Shown here: positions 44,245 through 53,369 of the stretch, one piece after another
Numbering within the stretch: position 1 is the stretch's first letter
Layout of the letters: each line of letters starts with the position of its first letter
NCBI GenBank assembly: GCA_964526835.1
Contig: CAZGMK010000007.1
Coordinates: 95,005-159,004, forward strand
Source of the DNA: DAOSXA01 sp964526835
GTDB lineage: Bacteria > Zixibacteria > MSB-5A5 > GN15 > FEB-12
Length of the DNA stretch: 64,000 nucleotides
Direction: 5' to 3'
Translations under genes and position numbers: made by a program
The notes under the pieces: model-generated
What the model was told of the DNA's origin: nothing
Seen by the model: only the letters and a program-made list of their open reading frames with translations
Database searches by the model: none

Positions 44245-45173
44245 GATTCTTCCTCCGGCTCCTCTGATACGGCTTGCAGGAAGGACTCCTCAAGAGATAT
44301 CCGCACCGGCTTGACGGCTCGAATCGAAATACGCTTCATCCGCAGACGATCGATAACATCATTGACCCTTTCGGGCTCGGTCAGCTCCACCAGCATCCCT
44401 TTGCTGGTCAAAGCCAGCACCTTGCCGATTTCCTCGGGCAAGTCAATCAGCTTGCTGCCCAGATCGGCCTCAATTTCGTATTGGCTCTGACGCGTGGTCA
44501 ACAACTCAACCGAGGAAACCTTCAGCAGTCGACCTTTTTGCAGGATGGCGACGCGGTCGGCGACCGATTCCACCTCGGCCAGCAAATGACTATTCAGGAC
44601 AATCGTCTTGCCCGTATCGCGTATCTTTTTCAGGATCTCGCGAATCTCAATGCGCCCGACCGGATCAACCCCATCGGTAGGCTCGTCGAGAAAGAGCAGA
44701 TCAGGATCCGCGATCAAGGCCTGCGCCAGGCCGATGCGCTGGAGCATGCCCTTACTGAATTTCCTCACGTTGGTCCCGCCCCAGCGGTCCATCCCGACCA
44801 GTTTCAGTAACTCTGAGGATCGAGTGGCAATATCGGACCTGCTCATTCCGTACATACATCCGGTCAACTCCAGCAGGCCCAGACCAGTCAGGTGTTGGGG
44901 GAAGCGGTGATTCTCCGGCAGAAAGCCGACACGTTCACGCGAGCGCGGGTCGCCGGGGCTGAACCCGTTCAGGGTGGCGCTTCCGGCGGTGGCGTGGGCA
45001 ATGCCGAGCAACACCTTGAACAAGGTGGTCTTTCCGGCGCCGTTGGGACCAAGCAGACCGAAAATCTCACCGGGAGAGACCTCGATCGTGACATTGTCCA
45101 GAGCCACAATGTCACCCTTGCGCATTCCAGTGCGGTAGATCTTGGTCAGGTCCCTTGTCTCAACTACGCCCAC
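44241..45173 (-). CDS. ABC-2 exporter ATP-binding subunit
   Basis: ABC ATPase of about 310 residues. Walker A GLLGPNGAGKTTLFKVL, signature-like KFSKGMLQRIGLAQALI, Walker B LLFLDEPTDGVDP, followed by the H-loop NSHLLAEVE. The C-terminal 90 residues form the extra domain common in ABC-2 ATPases. GTG 45173 is chosen because GGAG lies 9 nt upstream and VETRDLTKIY follows; a TTG at 45191 is also open. Cotranscribed with the permease. Confidence 0.92.
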   Translation of the reverse strand: MGVVETRDLTKIYRTGMRKGDIVALDNVTIEVSPGEIFGLLGPNGAGKTTLFKVLLGIAHATAGSATLNGFSPGDPRSRERVGFLPENHRFPQHLTGLGLLELTGCMYGMSRSDIATRSSELLKLVGMDRWGGTNVRKFSKGMLQRIGLAQALIADPDLLFLDEPTDGVDPVGRIEIREILKKIRDTGKTIVLNSHLLAEVESVADRVAILQKGRLLKVSSVELLTTRQSQYEIEADLGSKLIDLPEEIGKVLALTSKGMLVELTEPERVNDVIDRLRMKRISIRAVKPVRISLEESFLQAVSEEPEEES

Positions 45174-45306
45174 GTTTGTCGTTCTCCACAAGGACGGTGC
45201 TTCTCAATCGTAGTACGAGTATCACCTCGGCCGGGGTTTCATGGCAACAAAAATAGCCGAAGAGATTGAATCGCAGCCTGGCGTCGCTGGATCGGGCACA
45301 AGCAAG

Positions 45307-45379
45307 AGCCAGCGACAGGATTCGAACCCGCGACCTGCTGATTACAAATCAGCTGCTCTACCAACTGAGCTACGCTGGC
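45307..45379 (-). tRNA. tRNA-Thr (TGT)
   Basis: Complete cloverleaf of 73 nt: acceptor GCCAGCG/CGCTGGC, D arm GCTC/GAGC, anticodon stem GCTGA/TCAGC with loop TTTGTAA (anticodon TGT), T arm TTCGAAT. Discriminator T, no encoded CCA. It lies 56 nt behind cysS on the same strand. Confidence 0.97.
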
Positions 45380-45423
45380 TTAATTGTCTACGGCCGGCTC
45401 AAACAAGTTTACGCGTCACGGCC

Positions 45424-45429
45424 TGTCAA
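45424..45429 (-). promoter_or_regulatory. -35-like element upstream of tRNA-Thr
   Basis: A perfect TTGACA on the minus strand stands about 45 nt upstream of the tRNA 5' end, partly in the cysS-tRNA gap. No good -10 is found at 16-18 nt, so the tRNA could also be read from cysS. Confidence 0.3.
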
Positions 45430-45435
45430 GTTGTG

Positions 45436-46830
45436 TTAGCGTCTTTTGTAGCGCACGCCCTGGGGCGTATCCTCGAGCACTATTCCCATGGACTCGAGAT
45501 CGTCACGAATCTTATCCGCCCTGGCGAAGTCCTTGTTCCTGCGCGCCTCAGTCCGCTCATCTATCATCTTCTTGATCGTATCGTCGCCGATCTCTTCCTG
45601 TTCGATGCGGAAATACAGAACCGTATCGAATTTCTCGATTGCCGCGAGGGCGCTATCTCGCTCCTCGATCGACAGTCTCTCCTCGTCACGAAGGCGATTG
45701 ATCTCTCGAATGAAATCGAATACCGCCCCGAGGGCGCCGGAAATGTTCAAGTCATCGTCCAGCGATGCCTCGAAGCCGGCCTGCGCTCTGGCTATGATGT
45801 CCCCGGCCTCGCCGCTGGATTGTCCACCGGGATAGGCCCTGAGGTTATCGATAAAGTCGTTATAGCGGGCAATGGCCTTGGTGGCGGCCTCTACTCCCTC
45901 GAAAGTGAAATTGAGCTGCTGCCGGTAATGAGTCGCCATCAACTGGTAGCGCACCGACCGGGGTTGGTATCCCTTGTCCATGACATCGCGGAGGGTGTAG
46001 AAGTTCCCCAGCGACTTCGACATCTTGCGCCCGTCAACAATGAGGTATTCGCAGTGCAGCCAGTAATTGACGAACTTCTCGCCCGTCGCCCCTTCGGTCT
46101 GGGCGATCTCGTTCTCGTGATGGGGAAACATGTTGTCCACTCCGCCGGTGTGGATATCGAAGTGGTTGCCGAGATACTTGGTCGACATGGCCGAACACTC
46201 GATATGCCATCCCGGGCGGCCCTTGCCCAGCTCTGTCTCCCAGTAGACATCGCCATCTTCCTCATCCCAGGCTTTCCAGAGGGCGAAGTCACTGACCGAG
46301 TCCTTTTCGTATTCGTCGGCCGAGACCCGCGCGCCCGCTTTCATGCCGGTCTTGTCGATATGGGCCAGCTTACCGTATTCCGGAAACTTCTGAATGCTGA
46401 AATACCAATTTCCGTCGACCTCGTAGGCTATCCCCCGCTCGGCCAGCTTTATGATAATCTGGACCATATCGTCGATGTGCTCGGTCGCGGCAGGGTAGTG
46501 CTCGGCCCGCTCAATGCCCAGGGCGTCGAGGTCCTCGAAGAAGGCCTCCGCGTAACGATTCGTGAATTGCTTGAGCGACACGCCCTCTTTCCGGGAGTCG
46601 CGGATTGTCTTGTCGTCGATATCCGTCAAATTCATCACCTGGGTGACCCGGTAACCCTTGTACTTCAGATACCGTCGCAGAAGATCCTCGAAGACATAGG
46701 CCCTGAAGTTGCCTATGTGGGCATAGTAGTACACCGTCGGTCCGCAGGTGTACATCCTCACGTGACCCGGCTCAATGGGCTTGAATTCTTCCTTCGTACG
46801 GGTCAGACTGTTTCGGAAACGCAGTGCCAT
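45436..46830 (-). CDS. cysS: Cysteinyl-tRNA synthetase
   Basis: Class I aminoacyl-tRNA synthetase, 464 residues. N-terminal MYTCGPTVYYYAHIGNFRAYVFED carries the zinc cysteine (TCGPTVY) and HIGN signature; further zinc ligands are in GWHIECSAMS and GGVDNMFPHHENEIAQ; the KMSKS loop reads KMSKSLGNF. The anticodon-binding helical domain fills the last 150 residues. The gene is 7 nt behind the M42 peptidase. All catalytic elements look intact. Confidence 0.97.
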   Translation of the reverse strand: MALRFRNSLTRTKEEFKPIEPGHVRMYTCGPTVYYYAHIGNFRAYVFEDLLRRYLKYKGYRVTQVMNLTDIDDKTIRDSRKEGVSLKQFTNRYAEAFFEDLDALGIERAEHYPAATEHIDDMVQIIIKLAERGIAYEVDGNWYFSIQKFPEYGKLAHIDKTGMKAGARVSADEYEKDSVSDFALWKAWDEEDGDVYWETELGKGRPGWHIECSAMSTKYLGNHFDIHTGGVDNMFPHHENEIAQTEGATGEKFVNYWLHCEYLIVDGRKMSKSLGNFYTLRDVMDKGYQPRSVRYQLMATHYRQQLNFTFEGVEAATKAIARYNDFIDNLRAYPGGQSSGEAGDIIARAQAGFEASLDDDLNISGALGAVFDFIREINRLRDEERLSIEERDSALAAIEKFDTVLYFRIEQEEIGDDTIKKMIDERTEARRNKDFARADKIRDDLESMGIVLEDTPQGVRYKRR

Positions 46831-46837
46831 AGCAGCC

Positions 46838-47914
46838 TCAATCCTGGGTGAACGACCGAACGGTCTCTTCGTCCAGACGTTTGATCACCTCAACGATAAG
46901 CTTGACCGTGTTGTCGTAGTCGGCCCGGTTCATGATCCCGTTGTGGGCATGGATATACCGGGTCGGCGCACCGATGTAGATGGTCGGAACGCCAAGACGA
47001 CTCGTATGGATTCGGCCACCGTCGCCGCCCCCGCGCTCCATCGCGGACAGGTGGAACGGGATGTTTTCCCTTTCGGCGGTTTCGATGATGAAATCGCGGA
47101 AGCGCACGTTCGGCACCATGCTCGCGTCGAAGATCAGGATCGTCGGTCCGTTGCCGAGACGTTCCTGCTTCTTGAAACCGTCCGGAGGAACATCCTGGGC
47201 CACCCCCACATCGACACAGAATGCAACATCGGGGTCAACCAGGTGGGCCAGTGTTTGCGCGCCGCGCAGGCCTACTTCCTCCTGAGCCGAAGCGCCTGCG
47301 TACAGGGCGTTCGGATGTTCCGTCCCTTTGAGCTGCCGGGCGACATGAATGGCCACCGCACACCCCATCCGATTGTCGAAGGCCTTGGACAAGTAGTTCT
47401 GCGTATTGCCCATAATGGTGAATTGGCTTTCGGGCACGATCGGGTCACCCACCTTGACTCCGATTTTCTCTTTGACATCGAACTTGTCCTGGGCGCCCAG
47501 ATCGAGGAACATATCCTTGATCTTCTGCACTTTCTTCCGCTCCTCATCCTCAAGCAGGTGCGGTGGCTTGGTTCCTATAACACCGGGGAATACACCTTTA
47601 GATGTGATGACTCGCATTCTCTGCCCGAGGGCCACATGACCCCACCAACCGCCCAGCGGCAGGAACTTGATGAATCCCTCGTCGGTGATCTCCTTGACCA
47701 TGAACCCGATCTCATCCATGTGTCCTTCGACCAGGATGCGCGGTCTTTGGTCGGCGGCCCCACGGCGGCCGACAATCGAGCCCAGCCTGTCATAGAGCAA
47801 TTCGTCGGTGCAATCGGCCAGTTCTCGGGCCATTATCCTGCGAATCTCGTGCTCATAACCGGGCACGCCGTTGGCCTCGGTCAGTTCCTTCAGAAGTTGT
47901 TCTGTCTTGTCCAT
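46838..47914 (-). CDS. M42 family aminopeptidase (glutamyl aminopeptidase/endoglucanase-M type)
   Basis: Cobalt or zinc aminopeptidase of the TET/FrvX group, 358 residues. ANGVPGYEHEIRRIM at the start, then ILVEGHMDEIGFMV with metal ligands His and Asp, NYLSKAFDNRMGCAVAI with the bridging Asp, AQEEVGLRGA with catalytic Glu-Glu, and GPTRYIHAHNGIMNRAD (reads as APTRYIH). Likely a dodecameric cytosolic peptidase by family. It is part of the minus-strand run and lies 7 nt ahead of cysS. Confidence 0.92.
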   Translation of the reverse strand: MDKTEQLLKELTEANGVPGYEHEIRRIMARELADCTDELLYDRLGSIVGRRGAADQRPRILVEGHMDEIGFMVKEITDEGFIKFLPLGGWWGHVALGQRMRVITSKGVFPGVIGTKPPHLLEDEERKKVQKIKDMFLDLGAQDKFDVKEKIGVKVGDPIVPESQFTIMGNTQNYLSKAFDNRMGCAVAIHVARQLKGTEHPNALYAGASAQEEVGLRGAQTLAHLVDPDVAFCVDVGVAQDVPPDGFKKQERLGNGPTILIFDASMVPNVRFRDFIIETAERENIPFHLSAMERGGGDGGRIHTSRLGVPTIYIGAPTRYIHAHNGIMNRADYDNTVKLIVEVIKRLDEETVRSFTQD

Positions 47915-48070
47915 AATCAGCCTCTATCGCGAAGTAACTCGTCATTCGAAACCATGTGAAGAGCAATTATACAATACGGCCCGGCCCCGGTAAACCTCTT
48001 TCTGCCGAGAGCCGATTTCCCAGGGGTAGATGTCCCGATCGGGCCCGGGGTTCCCGCGACCGAGCCAGCA

Positions 48071-48808
48071 CTACAGCTCAAAGTGGCTCGACAGATCGCT
48101 GAGTGTCTCAATGACCCGCGTTCCATCGGGCAGCGGCTGGGGATAATCGCGGTGGTCGTGCCACTTGAGGATAGCCGGCATTCCAACCCGATTGGGGCCC
48201 TCCACATCCTCCCGGTAGCGGTCGCCGATGTAAACACACTCGGCCGGGGCGAACCCGGCCAGGTTAGCGGCATGATAGAAGATGTCGCGGTGGGGCTTGC
48301 GGAGGCCAAAAGTCGATGAGAAGACCGTGAAGGCAAAGAACTCTATCAGGCCGAATCTCTCCATCTCCGAGAGGTGGGCGCTTTCCGGGAAGACCGTGTT
48401 GGAGATCAGGCCCACTGTTCCATAGCGGTCGCGGACACGCTCCAGCACTTCGCGAGCATCCTCGAAAGCGAAGATATGCGGCCGGACCATCATGTAGTAG
48501 GCATCGAAGAACTTTCGCACCATCTCCTCATCGGGATCGACCCCGACCCGCTTCAGCAGGCGGCGAGCCACCTGCAACACATTCCACTCCACAAGAGTTT
48601 CGGCAGCCGAGCGACGGTATTCATCCCGAATTTCAGTATAGGCCCGGTAGAAATGATCCGGCGGCGGCAGGTCGTGACCCTCATCAACCAGCACCTGACG
48701 GGCATGGCCCACACACTCAACGCTCACATCCTCCCATATCTCCGCTGGATACTCGATGATGGTGGAACCGAGATCAAATATCACGGCTTTTGGCGTCAGC
48801 TTCTCCAT
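48071..48808 (-). CDS. HAD superfamily hydrolase with variant motif I
   Basis: HAD-like protein of 245 residues. Motif I reads VIFDLGSTII: the nucleophile Asp is present but the second Asp, the usual acid/base, is Gly. This DxG form also occurs in other HAD members and may reduce phosphatase activity. Motif II is GLISNT, and motifs III-IV are RKPHRDIF then YIGDRYREDVEGPNRVGM. A helical cap lies after motif I. It starts 3 nt behind ddl, probably coupled. Substrate unknown. Confidence 0.85.
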   Translation of the reverse strand: MEKLTPKAVIFDLGSTIIEYPAEIWEDVSVECVGHARQVLVDEGHDLPPPDHFYRAYTEIRDEYRRSAAETLVEWNVLQVARRLLKRVGVDPDEEMVRKFFDAYYMMVRPHIFAFEDAREVLERVRDRYGTVGLISNTVFPESAHLSEMERFGLIEFFAFTVFSSTFGLRKPHRDIFYHAANLAGFAPAECVYIGDRYREDVEGPNRVGMPAILKWHDHRDYPQPLPDGTRVIETLSDLSSHFEL

Positions 48809-48811
48809 TTG

Positions 48812-49834
48812 TCAACTATCTTCTCCGGGGCCTGAGCGCAGCATGCGCTCGACCAGTTCTGAGAAGTCGATCCCGGCGGCCCTGGCCGCCATGGGCACAA
48901 GCGAGAGCTCTGTCATACCGGGGATCGTGTTCAGCTCAAGGCACCAACCGCGGCCGTTCTGGTCGACGATGAAGTCCACACGGGCCACCCCCCGGCATCC
49001 GAGCGCGTCATACAATCGTTCCGCATCATGCTGCAACCGATCGCGAACATTGTCCGGAATGTCAGCCGGACAGAAGTACCTTGAGCCTCCCTTAGTGTAC
49101 TTCGCCTCATAATCGTAAAGTCCCTTTGCCGCAACAATTTCCACGATCGGCAAGGCCATGCCGTCAAGGATCGCCACCGTCAACTCACGGCCCGCGATAT
49201 AGTCCTCGGCCAGTATGTTGGTGGTCTCCCCGAGCACGTCAATAAGGGCCGGCGTCACCTGTTCCGCTGCCTCTACTTTGCTGAGGCCCACCGTCGAACC
49301 GCTGTCATTCGGCTTGATGATGAAGGGGAAGTCGAAGCCCGAGACAAGGGCATCGTGCAATGCCCGATCGATCCGGCCATCGGGCCGGCGGTGCAATTGC
49401 CAGCGCGGCGTCGCGATTTCGAGAGAGCGGCAAATATGCTTGGTCAGAGCCTTGTCCATAGCCACAACCGAAGAAGTGGCTCGCGATCCCGTATACGGCA
49501 GGCCGACCAGATCAAGCAACCTCTGGATTGTGCCGTCCTCACCGATCCCCCCGTGCAGGGCCAGAAAGCAGCAATCGACATCACCGTACGGCTCGCTGTT
49601 GAGGGTGGCGATCAGATCAACGGCGCCGCCCAGCAACGAGACTTCGCCGCTCCCGGTGGATGGCGAATCAGCCAGATAGCGCCCGTTGCGATCGAGCAGG
49701 GACCGGCCCGTCGCAGGATCGAGCGCCAATACCTGGTGGTCTCGCCCGGACAATGACGCAACAACCGCCCGCCCCGAGTTCAACGAGACCTCTCGCTCGG
49801 ATGAATCCCCGCCGGCCAGAACCAGGACTTTCAA
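48812..49834 (-). CDS. ddl: D-alanine--D-alanine ligase
   Basis: ATP-grasp enzyme of peptidoglycan synthesis, 340 residues. MKVLVLAGGDSSEREVSLNSGRAV is the N-terminal motif, FLALHGGIGEDGTIQRLLDLVGLPYTGS the next, then MDKALTKHICR, FPFIIKPNDSGSTVGLSKV and the C-terminal EVNTIPGMTELSLVP equivalent (LELNTIPGMTELS). The start codon is TTG, overlapping the dedA stop as TTGA. The family signature in SxxS and the ATP loop look intact. Confidence 0.95.
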   Translation of the reverse strand: MKVLVLAGGDSSEREVSLNSGRAVVASLSGRDHQVLALDPATGRSLLDRNGRYLADSPSTGSGEVSLLGGAVDLIATLNSEPYGDVDCCFLALHGGIGEDGTIQRLLDLVGLPYTGSRATSSVVAMDKALTKHICRSLEIATPRWQLHRRPDGRIDRALHDALVSGFDFPFIIKPNDSGSTVGLSKVEAAEQVTPALIDVLGETTNILAEDYIAGRELTVAILDGMALPIVEIVAAKGLYDYEAKYTKGGSRYFCPADIPDNVRDRLQHDAERLYDALGCRGVARVDFIVDQNGRGWCLELNTIPGMTELSLVPMAARAAGIDFSELVERMLRSGPGEDS

Positions 49835-50463
49835 TTTCGCCTCACTTTCCTCGCCTTCCTTACCTGCCGAACAATGATCATAATGACCAGCAATATGACC
49901 AAAGGCCAGACTACGGTATTATATCTATCAAAGTAGTAACGGATCGTGTCCAGATTCTCAACCAAAACCATAGCCGCATAGAGCAACAGTCCGGAGAACA
50001 GTAGATACGAAATCGTTGAGAACAGTATCATCAGAGCCACCGAGTACCGCGATATGCCGGCCGCGATGGCCAGGGCGACCCGCATTCCGACCACGAATCT
50101 GGAGACGATCAGTATAAGCGGTCCCCAGCGCCCGAAGCTACGCTCCATCTTCAGAATATCCTGCGCGGGGAAGTACCGGTAGTCCTTCCGCAGGAAGTAA
50201 TCTCGTCCGAAGCGACGCCCCAGATAGTACATGAACATCGTCGAGGCCATACCCGCGACGTTCACCACGACAACGGTCGGCAGCAAACTGAGACGATCGA
50301 TCCCGACCAGGGCGCCGGCGGCTACGATGAATGTGTCGCCCGGGAACGGCGGGAAGATGTTCTCCACAAAGCAGGCGAAGAAGAGCGTAGCGTAGACCCA
50401 ACCCGGACCCCACCTGAAAATGAAATCCAGCAGCTGCTCGATCTGTTGCGGATCGTCAGTCAT
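49831..50463 (-). CDS. DedA family membrane protein
   Basis: Inner-membrane protein of the DedA/SNARE-associated family, 210 residues. ENIFPPFPGDTFIVAAGALVG is the family amphipathic motif and FGRWGPLILIVSRFVVGMRVALAIAAGISR carries the conserved second repeat with RF(V)PGxR-like arginine pattern. Lipid scramblase or flippase activity is known for some relatives. The ATG overlaps the ispF stop by 8 nt (ATGACTGA), and ddl overlaps its end by 4 nt. Confidence 0.92.
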   Translation of the reverse strand: MTDDPQQIEQLLDFIFRWGPGWVYATLFFACFVENIFPPFPGDTFIVAAGALVGIDRLSLLPTVVVVNVAGMASTMFMYYLGRRFGRDYFLRKDYRYFPAQDILKMERSFGRWGPLILIVSRFVVGMRVALAIAAGISRYSVALMILFSTISYLLFSGLLLYAAMVLVENLDTIRYYFDRYNTVVWPLVILLVIMIIVRQVRKARKVRRN

Positions 50464-50941
50464 GGCCGATAAGACAAACCGCCTCGGCGGCGATTCCCTC
50501 TTCCCTGCCGATGGCGCCCAACGTCTCGGCGGTGGTAGCCTTGACATTCACACGCGCCGAATCGATCCCCATAGCCTGTGCCAGACAGCGACACATTGTC
50601 GCCGTGTGCGGGGATAGGCGGGGTTGCTGGGCGATTATGGTAACATCGACATTCACTATCTCGGTCCAGCCCGCCGTCGAGAGAACGGCCTTGACCCGGC
50701 GCAGCAATTCAATGCTGTCGGCGCCCTCATAACGAGAGTCATCGGGCGGAAACTGCACCCCGATATCAGGCAGTCCCGCCGCTCCGAGCAATGCATCCAT
50801 AATCGCGTGGGCCACCACATCGGCATCGCTGTGCCCATCCAAACCTCGTTCGTATTCGATCCTGACGCCTCCCAAAATCAACGGCCTGCCCTTCGTCAGC
50901 CGATGTACGTCGTACCCATGTCCCACGCGCAGATCAGTCAC
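50456..50941 (-). CDS. ispF: 2-C-methyl-D-erythritol 2,4-cyclodiphosphate synthase
   Basis: MEP pathway enzyme forming the cyclodiphosphate. Zinc-site motif GHGYDVHRL at the N-terminus, ILGGVRIEYERGLDGHSDADVVAHAIMDALLGA, the FPPDD loop, and the C-terminal VKATTAETLGAIGREEGIAA. About 161 residues, normal. GTG start at 50941 overlaps the ispD stop by 8 nt (GTGACTGA); a longer frame from 50968 runs into ispD. Together with ispD this shows the non-mevalonate route. Confidence 0.97.
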   Translation of the reverse strand: MTDLRVGHGYDVHRLTKGRPLILGGVRIEYERGLDGHSDADVVAHAIMDALLGAAGLPDIGVQFPPDDSRYEGADSIELLRRVKAVLSTAGWTEIVNVDVTIIAQQPRLSPHTATMCRCLAQAMGIDSARVNVKATTAETLGAIGREEGIAAEAVCLIGHD

Positions 50942-51626
50942 CCAGTCTCTCCCTGAGAATGGCTTCAAGTATGACCAGATCTCTCCTGCTCGTTACTTTG
51001 AGGTTGGGGAAACCAGGCGTTACCGCCCTGATTCTCGATGCCCCATCACCTTCGACCAGGGCCGCATCATCAGTTACCACGCCGTGGTCAGCCGCCTGTT
51101 GATGCGCTTTCAGTATCGTCCTGTATGCGAACACCTGGGGTGTCTGAGCCAAACCGATGGATCGACGATCAATCGTGCCGATGATCATTTCATCGGCTAC
51201 TCGCTTCACTGTGTCGGTGGCCGGCTGTACCAACATCGCTGCCCCGGTCGACCTGGCCGCCGCAATGACCGCTTCGATATCGGACGGGTGAATCGCCGCC
51301 CGCGCCCCATCGTGAATCGCCACCAACTCGGTCGCCTCCGGCAGAGCCTTCAGACCCCGGAACACCGACTCCTGGCGCGTCTCTCCACCCGCGACCAGCT
51401 TGGTGACCTTCGACAGGTCATAAGGGTCGATAACATCGGCGGCCAGCCGGGTCAGATTGTCCTCCGCTCCGACCACGACAATAGTGTGGATGGAGTCCGC
51501 GGCCTCGAAGGCAGCCAGAGTCCAACTCAGCATCGGACGTCCCGCCACCTCCACGAACTGCTTGGGAGTGTCACCGCCAAACCTATTGCCGCTGCCCGCG
51601 GCCACTATGAGCGCTGTTGCTGACAT
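50934..51626 (-). CDS. ispD: 2-C-methyl-D-erythritol 4-phosphate cytidylyltransferase
   Basis: Transfers CMP to methylerythritol phosphate. ALIVAAGSGNRFGGDTPKQFVEVAGRPML is the nucleotidyltransferase loop; HDGARAAI and a later ATDTVKRV and RSIGLAQTPQVF are the substrate motifs. 230 residues from ATG 51626; upstream in-frame sequence is not conserved. The stretch 51627-51758 between this gene and queA contains no recognisable element. ispF overlaps its end. Confidence 0.97.
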   Translation of the reverse strand: MSATALIVAAGSGNRFGGDTPKQFVEVAGRPMLSWTLAAFEAADSIHTIVVVGAEDNLTRLAADVIDPYDLSKVTKLVAGGETRQESVFRGLKALPEATELVAIHDGARAAIHPSDIEAVIAAARSTGAAMLVQPATDTVKRVADEMIIGTIDRRSIGLAQTPQVFAYRTILKAHQQAADHGVVTDDAALVEGDGASRIRAVTPGFPNLKVTSRRDLVILEAILRERLGD

Positions 51627-51758
51627 GGGCCCAATATAGGCCAAGCCGGGCGTGGCTGGCAACAGCCAAGACCATGGGGACCACCCTTCATGGCTGCGTC
51701 CGTGCGGGCACCTGCTCCAGGTCGGGCTCCGGCACACCGGTTCTCGCGGGACCGCAGA

Positions 51759-52796
51759 TCAGATTATGAGCATCGCATCGCCGTAGGAATAGAATCGCAT
51801 GCGATTCTCGATCGCCACTCGATAGGCCTTCAGAACCGGGTCACGCCCCGCAAAGGCGCTGACAAGGATAAGCAACGATGACTTGGGCAGGTGGAAATTG
51901 GTAATCATGTGGTCGACCAGGCGAAAGCGGTACCCGGGCCGGATATACAGATCGACCATTCGCGCCAGCGGCCGTACGCGGCCGTCGGTGACCGCAGCGG
52001 ATTCCAGGGTACGCACCGAAGTTGTACCCACTGCGAAGACTCGTCCTCCCCGCTCCCGGACGCAGTTGATCTTATCGGCGGCTTCAGGGCTGAGTTCGGC
52101 GAATTCTGGATCGACCACATGGTCTTCGATCCGATCTACCTTCACCGGCTTGAACGTACCCGGGCCCACGTGCAGAGTCAATTCGGCCACTTCGACCCCT
52201 TTCTTCCGAAGCCGGCTGAGAATACTGCGAGTGAAGTGAAAGCCGGCGGTTGGAGCAGCCACTGCGCCGACCCGTTGCGAGTCGGCAAAGACTGTCTGGT
52301 AGCGCCTGATATCGGTGGGGGTGTCCTCGCGCTTGATATAATGCGGCAGTGGCACATGCCCGTGGCGGCTGATAACCCGTTCGCGCTGGGTTCGCGAGTT
52401 GAAAGCGATTCGCCACTGTCCGTCGCCGAAGTAGTTGAGCAAGTCAACTTTATCACTGTCAAACGCGATGGCTTCGTCTTCCTTTACGCGTCGGGAGGGA
52501 CTCACCAGAGCCAACCATTCCAGACCCAATCCCTCGTCAAGCGGTCGAACCAGGAATATCTCTACGAGCGCCCCACTCTGACGCCGCCCCCAGAGACGAG
52601 CCTTGAAGACCTTCGTGTTATTCACCACCAGAATATCGCTCGGCCCGATGTAGTCGATCACGCGGGCGAAAGGCATGATAGTCATTGAACCATCGGCTCG
52701 GTCGAGCACCATCAGGCGCGATTCGTCCCGTCGCCCCACCGGATGCTGGGCAATCAGTTCGGCCGGCAAATCGTAGTCGAACAGGTCGATGTCCAT
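51759..52796 (-). CDS. queA: S-adenosylmethionine:tRNA ribosyltransferase-isomerase
   Basis: Adds the cyclopentene precursor ring of queuosine at tRNA position 34. MDIDLFDYDLPAELIAQHPVGRRDESRLMVLDR is the canonical N-terminus, with VNNTKVFKARLWG, VGAVAAPTAGFHFT, HVGPGTFKPVKV and MITNFHLPKSSLLILVSAFAG. 345 residues, normal. It sits in the common ruvAB-queA neighbourhood, 7 nt behind the DUF2905 gene. No tgt is in the window. Confidence 0.98.
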   Translation of the reverse strand: MDIDLFDYDLPAELIAQHPVGRRDESRLMVLDRADGSMTIMPFARVIDYIGPSDILVVNNTKVFKARLWGRRQSGALVEIFLVRPLDEGLGLEWLALVSPSRRVKEDEAIAFDSDKVDLLNYFGDGQWRIAFNSRTQRERVISRHGHVPLPHYIKREDTPTDIRRYQTVFADSQRVGAVAAPTAGFHFTRSILSRLRKKGVEVAELTLHVGPGTFKPVKVDRIEDHVVDPEFAELSPEAADKINCVRERGGRVFAVGTTSVRTLESAAVTDGRVRPLARMVDLYIRPGYRFRLVDHMITNFHLPKSSLLILVSAFAGRDPVLKAYRVAIENRMRFYSYGDAMLII

Positions 52797-52803
52797 AGTG
52801 TGC

Positions 52804-53034
52804 TCAGCGACGGAAGAGGTTCAGGATAATGGTGAGAATAATCGACAATATGATACTGGTGGCGATAGGGATATAGATTCTGGTCTTGCCCGACTTAAGC
52901 GACAGGTCGCCCGGGAGCCGCCCGAGCCACGGAATTCGGTCCGAGAAATGAAGCAGCAATCCTGCCGCCAGCAAGATTATTCCGCCGATAATCAGCAGGC
53001 GGCCCATCTGTGACAGCCATTGGCTTTCCGGCAT
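52804..53034 (-). CDS. DUF2905 small membrane protein
   Basis: Protein of 76 residues with two hydrophobic spans (about 11-28 and 53-72) separated by FSDRIPWLGRLPGDLSLKSGKTRIYIP, the DUF2905 signature. Often found between ruvB and queA in bacteria, as here. Function is not known. Confidence 0.9.
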   Translation of the reverse strand: MPESQWLSQMGRLLIIGGIILLAAGLLLHFSDRIPWLGRLPGDLSLKSGKTRIYIPIATSIILSIILTIILNLFRR

Positions 53035-53049
53035 GGGAGGTGTAGCGGG

Positions 53050-53355
53050 TTATCGGTTACCCCGACTGTCATCGCGGTCCTCGTCATCCGCCCGCAGGTC
53101 CGCGATTTGGTCCAGCCAGCGCTTCAGGAGAACACCCTGGGGCTCGGTCAACTGCACCTGCGAGGGGCGCTCGCGCAGGTGGTCCTCGAGCGCATCCAGC
53201 GCCAGGCGGGCATCGGCCACGGTCAGCACCGTGCCGGTTTCGGCCTTGAGTTCATCGCGATACTTGATAGTCTCATCTATCAGGATACGAACCATCCCGG
53301 TTTGATCGCGAAGGTCCTTCAGTGATTCGAGAAACTCGACCAGCTCATCCGCCAT
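53050..53355 (-). CDS. Small hypothetical protein, helical and charged
   Basis: Reads 101 residues, strongly charged, predicted mostly helical: DELVEFLESLKDLRDQTGMVRILIDETIKYRDEL, then ALDALEDHLRERPSQVQL. The tail is Asp/Arg-rich. No family recognised. Its position within the ruvB-queA run, 15 nt from DUF2905 and 14 nt from the 79-residue gene, and the absence of a competing frame support it as a real gene. Confidence 0.65.
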   Translation of the reverse strand: MADELVEFLESLKDLRDQTGMVRILIDETIKYRDELKAETGTVLTVADARLALDALEDHLRERPSQVQLTEPQGVLLKRWLDQIADLRADDEDRDDSRGNR

Positions 53356-53369
53356 AGCTCATCCACCTG

